A stretch of 7,620 nt of DNA from Sulfurovum sp. (GTDB taxonomy: Bacteria; Campylobacterota; Campylobacteria; Campylobacterales; Sulfurovaceae). The notes beneath the pieces are model-generated. The model worked only from the letters and a program-made list of their open reading frames with translations, ran no database searches and was not told the origin of the DNA. The stretch is taken from contig WGDG01000209.1 in NCBI GenBank assembly GCA_015493425.1, positions 1 to 7,620 on the forward strand, written 5' to 3'. Numbering within the stretch: position 1 is the stretch's first letter; each line of letters starts with the position of its first letter. This document shows positions 1 to 4,316 of this stretch, in pieces. Both the position numbers and the translations under genes were made by a program.

Positions 1-444
1 TATAAAAATGAAAATATAGAAACAGATAGCATGCATTTAAGTGATGGTGTCTTACGCATTTTGGCTATTTTATCACAATTGCTTACAAGTGAGTCTGTTT
101 TGATATTTGATGAAATTGAGGATGGAATTAACCAAGAGTTTGTAGAAAAGTTGGTTGATATTTTGATAGATTCTGAGCATCAGACCATAGTTGCTACACA
201 TAGCCCAATGTTACTTAATTATATTGATGACGAGATAGCAAAAAAGTCAATATTGTTTGTTTATAAAAGAAAAGATGGCTCTACGGGCGTTGAAAGTTTC
301 TTTGAGATTATCAATAAGTACAATAATCTAAGTCAGTATGAGCTAGATATATTTGGTCCAGGTGAAATAATGCAAAGTGTTAATCTTGTGGAATTGACAG
401 AATATTTATTGAAAGATGTGGCCGAGAATGAAAATAGCAATTAG
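1..444 (+). CDS. AAA/ABC-type ATPase of an OLD-like defence system, C-terminal part (cut by left edge)
   Basis: The reading frame is open to the left edge, and the first in-window ATG (31) lies inside the protein, so the start is missing. Seen: an ABC-signature-like HLSDG (nt 34-48), a Walker B strand VLIFDE followed by IEDGIN (nt 97 onward), and a D/H-loop region ending in ATHSPMLL (THSP at nt 196-207). This order is the C-terminal half of an ABC/SMC-like nucleotide-binding domain of the AAA_15/AAA_21 (OLD, RloA, PARIS AriA) type. The Walker A half would lie upstream. Such ATPases act in the cytoplasm, often as phage sensors that control a partner effector. The 3' end overlaps the downstream TOPRIM gene by 17 bp, which suggests translational coupling and a two-protein system. 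A generic AAA_21 ATPase without a defence role is the alternative. The ATPase call is firm; the exact system is inferred. Confidence 0.88.
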   Translation, partial: YKNENIETDSMHLSDGVLRILAILSQLLTSESVLIFDEIEDGINQEFVEKLVDILIDSEHQTIVATHSPMLLNYIDDEIAKKSILFVYKRKDGSTGVESFFEIINKYNNLSQYELDIFGPGEIMQSVNLVELTEYLLKDVAENENSN

Positions 445-1123
445 AGCAGAAGGTCCTACTGATATAGGTGTCTTGGGTTATGATGGAGTTTTAACAAAGG
501 GACCTATGCTTATATTATTGGAGAAACTGGATTGTTATCAAGAACTATTAGTTCAATTGGGATTTGATGAAGGGCTGGAGAAGGATGACTTTATTCAGTG
601 GGAATTTATTCATAAAAGCAAAATAAAAGATTCTTCGGAATCAAGAAAAAGATCAATTTTGAGAAGCAAAAAAGATAATGGTTTTAGTGGTATAAAAGGT
701 TTTTATAAAAATAGTGAGGCATTTGCATGCATTGCAAAAGGGAAAGAAGCAGATATGGCTATTTTCTTTGTAGATACTGATAAGGATTTTTCCGAAGATA
801 GACACACTCAAGTCAATGCGGGATTATCCATGCATGGTTATAATGAGACAGGCGTACCTATGATACCAACTAAAATAAGTGAAGCATGGTTAATGTGTTG
901 CCTATCTCAATATCAAAACTGTGCCGCTCATGAAAACGCAACAACAGACAAAACAAGTCCTTCATATCCTAAAAATGTATGTGAAGCGAGTGGACATTCA
1001 ACACATGAAATAGCTGAAAACTGTGACCCGAATAGAATTAATATGCCAAGTTTTAATCGTTTTAGGGATGATTTCAAAGTGGCGGTTAATAGTTATATGG
1101 GACGACCTCAGATTTGTAATTAA
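428..1123 (+). CDS. TOPRIM-fold (DUF4276-like) putative nuclease partner of the upstream ATPase
   Basis: 231 residues from ATG 428. I chose this start because MKIAIRAEG begins the first beta strand of a TOPRIM-like fold; ATG 416 would add four residues (MWPR). Neither start has a strong Shine-Dalgarno site, so coupling to the overlapping ATPase gene is likely. Seen: an early acidic motif AEGPTD (E8), a hydrophobic strand AIFFVDTDKD (D116, D118), and KISEAWLM (E152), then PSFNRF (207-212). The conserved Glu followed by a DxD is the metal-binding pattern of TOPRIM nucleases, and EAWL plus PSFxRF resembles DUF4276-like proteins. In OLD, Gabija and PARIS systems the TOPRIM part is the DNA- or RNA-cutting effector released or activated by the ATPase. 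The region from 157 to 199 is unusually rich in Cys and His. The gene is AT-rich like its left neighbour. Fold assignment is by motif only; the substrate is unknown. Confidence 0.75.
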   Translation: MKIAIRAEGPTDIGVLGYDGVLTKGPMLILLEKLDCYQELLVQLGFDEGLEKDDFIQWEFIHKSKIKDSSESRKRSILRSKKDNGFSGIKGFYKNSEAFACIAKGKEADMAIFFVDTDKDFSEDRHTQVNAGLSMHGYNETGVPMIPTKISEAWLMCCLSQYQNCAAHENATTDKTSPSYPKNVCEASGHSTHEIAENCDPNRINMPSFNRFRDDFKVAVNSYMGRPQICN

Positions 1124-1135
1124 TAATTTAAAAAG

Positions 1136-1213
1136 GTTTAGTGTCTTGAAAAGTACTATTTTGTATTTCCAAACTAAGAGAAGAAATACAAAGTATCATT
1201 AATGACACTTAAC
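1136..1213. repeat. Imperfect inverted repeat filling the gap between the two defence modules
   Basis: Outer arms gtttagtgtc (1136-1145) and gacacttaac (1204-1213) pair with one mismatch. Inner arms tttgtatttc (1160-1169) and gaaatacaaa (1183-1192) pair perfectly around a 13-nt loop, and a short tact/agta match (1153-1156, 1192-1195) lies between them with a bulge. It is the main content of the 116-bp gap between the TOPRIM stop and the DUF262 start. It is not followed by a T-run, so it is a poor intrinsic terminator for the left operon. It could be an operator, an RNA structure in the leader of the DUF262 operon, or a decayed small inverted-repeat element. Confidence 0.6.
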
Positions 1214-1239
1214 TAAAACTAATAAAATCGGAGCATTGA

Positions 1240-2982
1240 ATGCAACTTAGTCAAGGATCAAAAAGTTTATTGGATCTAGCAAAAAAAGCTTATGCCGGTG
1301 AAGTGATGCTTCCCGATTTTCAGCGTAATTTTGTCTGGACGCGGCAGGATGTCGAAGAGCTGCTGAAATCGCTTCTTGAAGATATGTTTATCGGTACCTT
1401 TTTGGTGCATAATGTTGAACCAAGCAATCCCCCGTTTAAAACAATAACCATCGAAGGTGCAAAGCTTGTGAACCCAAACTTTCGTGCAACTCCAAACCTT
1501 CTGATTTTGGATGGACAGCAGCGTTTGAGTTCCTATTTTTACGCGCTTTACTGCCCTGAAACTTCGTTGAAGAATGTATCAAACCCCTACAGATTTTTTA
1601 TCAATATAGAAGAACTGATCAAGGACAATATTGACGATGCGGTATTCAGCTGGTCAAACTATTATCGAAAATATAAGGCACTTCTCGATGAAGATGGCGA
1701 GTATGATATGCAAGTACTCAGAGAGGAAAAACTGATCCCCTTGTCATTTTTGAAAGAGGATTTTACGGAGATATGGTATGAGTATTATAAAACAGACTAC
1801 AGTAAAGAGGATGGTGAAAAGATCAGAGCATATATAAATAATGTCATTCATTATAATGTTCTGACACTTGATGTTCCTTTGGGTGAAAAGCCGGAAACCA
1901 TTGCCGTACTCTTTGAAAAGATCAACCGGACAGGGGTGAAGCTCTCAGTATTTGATCTGCTTACGGCAAGACTTTATAAGTTCCTAAATCTTAGAGAAGA
2001 GTGGGAAAAAAGCTTTGATGAATATGCAAACATTCGGAAATTTGCTTTGGGCGATAAAAGAGATACGAAGGTTCCATATTACTTCATTCAGGCAATTGCA
2101 CTCTATGAAGGCCTAAGCATTAAGGCACGGGATATGCTTAAGATCGATGAAAAGCATATCAATCAGAAGATATGGAAAGAAACGGCAGAGATCTTTGATT
2201 CCAAAGTGCTTGAAAGGCTGCTTGACAAAAATGAATATGGTGTTGGGGATATAGACAAATGGCTTCCGTATAAGCCAATGGCGATTGTAATGTTGGCACT
2301 TTTCAAAAACAGCAACAAAGATATTCAAAAGATCAATTACTGGTACTGGTCTGCTGTCTTTACTGAGCGTTATGCAGGATCAACGGAATCCAAACTTACC
2401 AAAGACTACAAAGAGTTGCTAAAATGGTTTGAGGATGATTCTAAAATACCTGAAGTAGTTGTAGAAATGCGAAACATTCTCTACAAAACCTTTACAATAC
2501 AAGACAAAAAGTATGCAGGCAACTCTGTCTATAAAGGTGTATTCAACCTCTTGTTTATGCATGATGCAAAGGACTTCTACGAGAATGACAAACTAAAGTT
2601 TGCCACCAATGATTTGGATGATCACCATATTTTTCCAAAGAAGTTTTTGGAGAACAAAGGTGTTGAAGTGGATTGGGATATGGTTGCCAATCGTACACTG
2701 ATAGGTTCACGGACAAACAAAAGAATCTCAAAGAAAGCACCGGCAGTTTACCTGCAGGAGATGCTGGAGAACAATGGCAATGATGAATCTATTGTAACGT
2801 CTATATTGGACAAACACTTTATAGATAAGAAAATGTACAAGATATTGCAGAGTGCGACACAAGAGAGCACCAAAGAAGAAATTACCGATGCATTTAATAA
2901 ATTTGTCAATAGAAGAGAAGTGTTGATCCAGCAGCATATTGCGGATTTGATCGGGTATCAAAATGATGGAGAAAAAAACTAA
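1240..2982 (+). CDS. DUF262 + C-terminal HNH (DUF1524-like) nuclease, GmrSD-type
   Basis: 580 residues; start ATG 1240 with a good Shine-Dalgarno (ggag 1230-1233, 6 nt away). The N-terminal DUF262 domain shows LPDFQRNFVW (24-33), ILDGQQRLSSY (89-99) and FEKINRTGVKLSVFDLL (225-241), the family's QR, DGQQR and (I)N-x-x-G-x-x-L-S signatures. This ParB/Srx-like fold has NTP-dependent activity. The C-terminus has LDDHHIFPKKFL (459-470) and VANRTLIGSRTNKRISK (482-498), the His-metal core and Asn of the HNH/DUF1524 nuclease. Both halves look complete, so this is a single-chain GmrSD-like enzyme. Family members (GmrSD, BrxU, SspE) restrict phage DNA, often modified DNA. It heads a four-gene operon, and the next ATG follows its stop without a gap. 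The modification it recognises cannot be read from the sequence. Confidence 0.92.
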   Translation: MQLSQGSKSLLDLAKKAYAGEVMLPDFQRNFVWTRQDVEELLKSLLEDMFIGTFLVHNVEPSNPPFKTITIEGAKLVNPNFRATPNLLILDGQQRLSSYFYALYCPETSLKNVSNPYRFFINIEELIKDNIDDAVFSWSNYYRKYKALLDEDGEYDMQVLREEKLIPLSFLKEDFTEIWYEYYKTDYSKEDGEKIRAYINNVIHYNVLTLDVPLGEKPETIAVLFEKINRTGVKLSVFDLLTARLYKFLNLREEWEKSFDEYANIRKFALGDKRDTKVPYYFIQAIALYEGLSIKARDMLKIDEKHINQKIWKETAEIFDSKVLERLLDKNEYGVGDIDKWLPYKPMAIVMLALFKNSNKDIQKINYWYWSAVFTERYAGSTESKLTKDYKELLKWFEDDSKIPEVVVEMRNILYKTFTIQDKKYAGNSVYKGVFNLLFMHDAKDFYENDKLKFATNDLDDHHIFPKKFLENKGVEVDWDMVANRTLIGSRTNKRISKKAPAVYLQEMLENNGNDESIVTSILDKHFIDKKMYKILQSATQESTKEEITDAFNKFVNRREVLIQQHIADLIGYQNDGEKN

Positions 2983-3801
2983 ATGGCCAAGATAAAAGTT
3001 TTAGACACCAATATAACTACCACATCAATCCATGATGACGACTACATTTCCCTAACCGACATCGCAAAATACAAAAACACCAATGATGCCAATGAGATCA
3101 TCAGAAACTGGCTGCGGAACAGAAACACCATTGAATTTTTGGGGACATGGGAGAAGATATACAACCCACATTTTAAAACAGTCGAATTCGACGGGTTTAG
3201 AAAAGAAGCGGGGCTCAACAGCTTTACATTAAGTACCAAGAAATGGGTAGAACAGACAGATGCCATAGGTTTAGTATCAAAATCAGGCAGATATGGCGGT
3301 ACCTATGCTCATAAAGACATAGCCTTTGAGTTTGCCTCCTGGGTTAGTGTCGAATTCAAACTCTACCTGATCAAAGAGTTCCAGCGCCTCAAAGAGGAAG
3401 AGCTGAAACAGCTTGGCTGGGACATTAAGCGAAACCTCACAAAGATCAATTACCGTATCCATACAGATGCCATCAAAGCAAATCTCATACCCCCAAGCTT
3501 GACACCGCAGCAGATAAGTCTTGTCTATGCCAGTGAAGCGGATATCCTGAACATGGCACTTTTTGGCATGACCGCGAAAGCGTGGCGTGATAAAAATCCG
3601 GATAAAAAAGGCAATATTCGCGATGAAGCCAATGTGCATCAACTCGTATGCCTGGCGAACCTTGAATCGTTAAATGCCCATTTTATTGAAGAGGGATTGC
3701 CACAGGCGGAACGATTGAAAAAATTGAATCAAACTGCCATAACTCAGATGCAGATATTGCTGAGAGACGATAGCATCAAAAAGATAGAGAGCCATACATG
3801 A
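2983..3801 (+). CDS. KilA-N domain DNA-binding protein
   Basis: 272 residues; the ATG directly abuts the DUF262 stop codon, with gga-g at 2968-2971 as a distant ribosome site, so coupling is likely. Residues about 8-135 form a KilA-N domain: YISLTDIAKYKN (21-32), IRNWLRNRNTIEFLGTWE, the conserved GRYGGTYAHKDIAFEFASW segment, then FKLYLIKEFQRLKEEE leading into a helical stretch. KilA-N is a DNA-binding fold common in large DNA viruses and phages; bacterial copies of this type, followed by a helical C-terminal domain, are often found within restriction-modification loci, where their role is not established. The C-terminal part (about 155-260) is mostly helical, with a segment INMALFGMTAKAWR-like around 190-200 and no catalytic motif I recognise. 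Its stop overlaps the next start as ATGA. A regulator or accessory DNA-binding role is inference. Confidence 0.88.
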   Translation: MAKIKVLDTNITTTSIHDDDYISLTDIAKYKNTNDANEIIRNWLRNRNTIEFLGTWEKIYNPHFKTVEFDGFRKEAGLNSFTLSTKKWVEQTDAIGLVSKSGRYGGTYAHKDIAFEFASWVSVEFKLYLIKEFQRLKEEELKQLGWDIKRNLTKINYRIHTDAIKANLIPPSLTPQQISLVYASEADILNMALFGMTAKAWRDKNPDKKGNIRDEANVHQLVCLANLESLNAHFIEEGLPQAERLKKLNQTAITQMQILLRDDSIKKIESHT

Positions 3802-3816
3802 AAATCCAATTTGACC
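3797..3816 (+). repeat. 20-bp direct repeat, copy 1 (decayed copy of the res start)
   Basis: This stretch is identical to 4297-4316 and contains the start codon and first codons MKIQFD. Similarity continues less perfectly to about 3836: the first copy encodes MKIQFDLNL then KAIQ, against MKIQFDPNL, DYQQ, EAIK in res, i.e. a 12-nt deletion plus point changes. The two copies start exactly 500 bp apart and flank the chimeric ORF. Confidence 0.9.
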
Positions 3817-4301
3817 TCAATCTGAAAGCCATCCAGTCGTATGGGTTTGGGTTTATCGATCCGAACAACTTCATCCCTTTCCCCAAAAATCCGACCATCG
3901 CCAAAGTGTTCAAAGAGATCGACTATGCCGATGAACTCGGAAGCGGTGTGAGGAACCTCTATAAATATGCCAAGATTTATGGCGGGGATGATCCCAAGCT
4001 GATCGAGGAGGATGTATTCAAGATCATTGTGCCGCTAAAACGTAGTGACCAAGCCACCGAGCAAGATGCTGAGCAAGCCACCCCACAAGCTGCCCCACAA
4101 GCTACCCCACAAGCTATACTTGAATTTTGCGCAGAAGCAAGGAGTAGGCAGGAGATTCAAGAGTTTGTAGGTATAAAAGATCGTAAATACTTTAGTGAGA
4201 AGTTTTTAACTCCTTTGATAGAAGAAGGACTGTTGGTGTATACCATACCAGACAAACCAAACAGTCCAAAACAAAAATACATTGCAAAGACCAATCCATG
4301 A
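3798..4301 (+). pseudogene. Chimeric remnant of an AlbA_2/HATPase_c_4-type regulator fused to a copy of the res start
   Basis: 167 residues, open and uninterrupted, but much shorter than the 400-550 residues usual for COG2865-type regulators. Residues 1-13 copy the res N-terminus. Residues about 20-82 match only the end of a HATPase_c_4 domain: NNFIPFPKNPTIAKVFKEIDYADELGSGVRNLYKYAK, with the typical ELGSG turn. A Gln/Ala/Thr/Pro tetrapeptide linker follows (84-107), then a winged-helix-like tail, LEFCAEARSRQEIQEF...FLTPLIEEGLL...PKQKY (108-163), as found at the C-terminus of Fic-like and COG2865 proteins. The AlbA_2 DNA-binding domain and the front of the ATPase domain are absent. Its start overlaps the KilA-N stop, and its stop overlaps the res start, both as ATGA. 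It may be translated; a wing-helix regulator or a mere spacer keeping res coupled are both possible. I call it a remnant because the ATPase fold cannot be complete. Confidence 0.72.
4047..4118 (+). repeat. 12-bp tandem repeat, six units, coding for a (D/E/P)-Q-A-(T/A) linker
   Basis: Six in-frame 12-nt units encode DQAT, EQDA, EQAT, PQAA, PQAT, PQAI. The last three are nearly identical in DNA (ccacaagct plus a variable codon), the first three more diverged. Tetrapeptide linkers of this kind (e.g. TEQV runs) are, as I recall, common between the ATPase and winged-helix parts of COG2865 proteins. Gain or loss of a unit would keep the frame. Confidence 0.85.
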
Positions 4302-4316
4302 AAATCCAATTTGACC
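4297..4316 (+). repeat. 20-bp direct repeat, copy 2 (true res start)
   Basis: Partner of 3797-3816. It covers the start codon and first six codons of res. The ribosome-binding region before this copy (4280-4296) is poor, while copy 1 is preceded by a purine-rich agatagagag (3782-3791), which fits the idea that copy 1 sits at the original res start site. Confidence 0.9.

Noticed and set aside
416..427. ATG 416 as the start of the TOPRIM-like protein
   Set aside because: It would only add MWPR before the MKIAIRAEG strand and has no better ribosome site; it cannot be fully excluded.
31..444. A complete 137-residue protein starting at ATG 31
   Set aside because: The frame is open to the left edge, and the sequence starts at the ABC signature with no Walker A, so it is the tail of a longer ATPase.
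3283..3642. A 119-codon minus-strand frame opposite the KilA-N gene
   Set aside because: It is antisense to a well-supported KilA-N protein, has no ribosome site of note and no recognisable motif.
2983..3801. KilA-N protein as evidence of a prophage
   Set aside because: No integrase, structural, lysis or repressor genes are present, and this type of KilA-N protein is common inside restriction loci.
4047..4118. Short tandem units as a CRISPR-like array
   Set aside because: The units are 12 bp with no spacers, in frame, and encode a linker.
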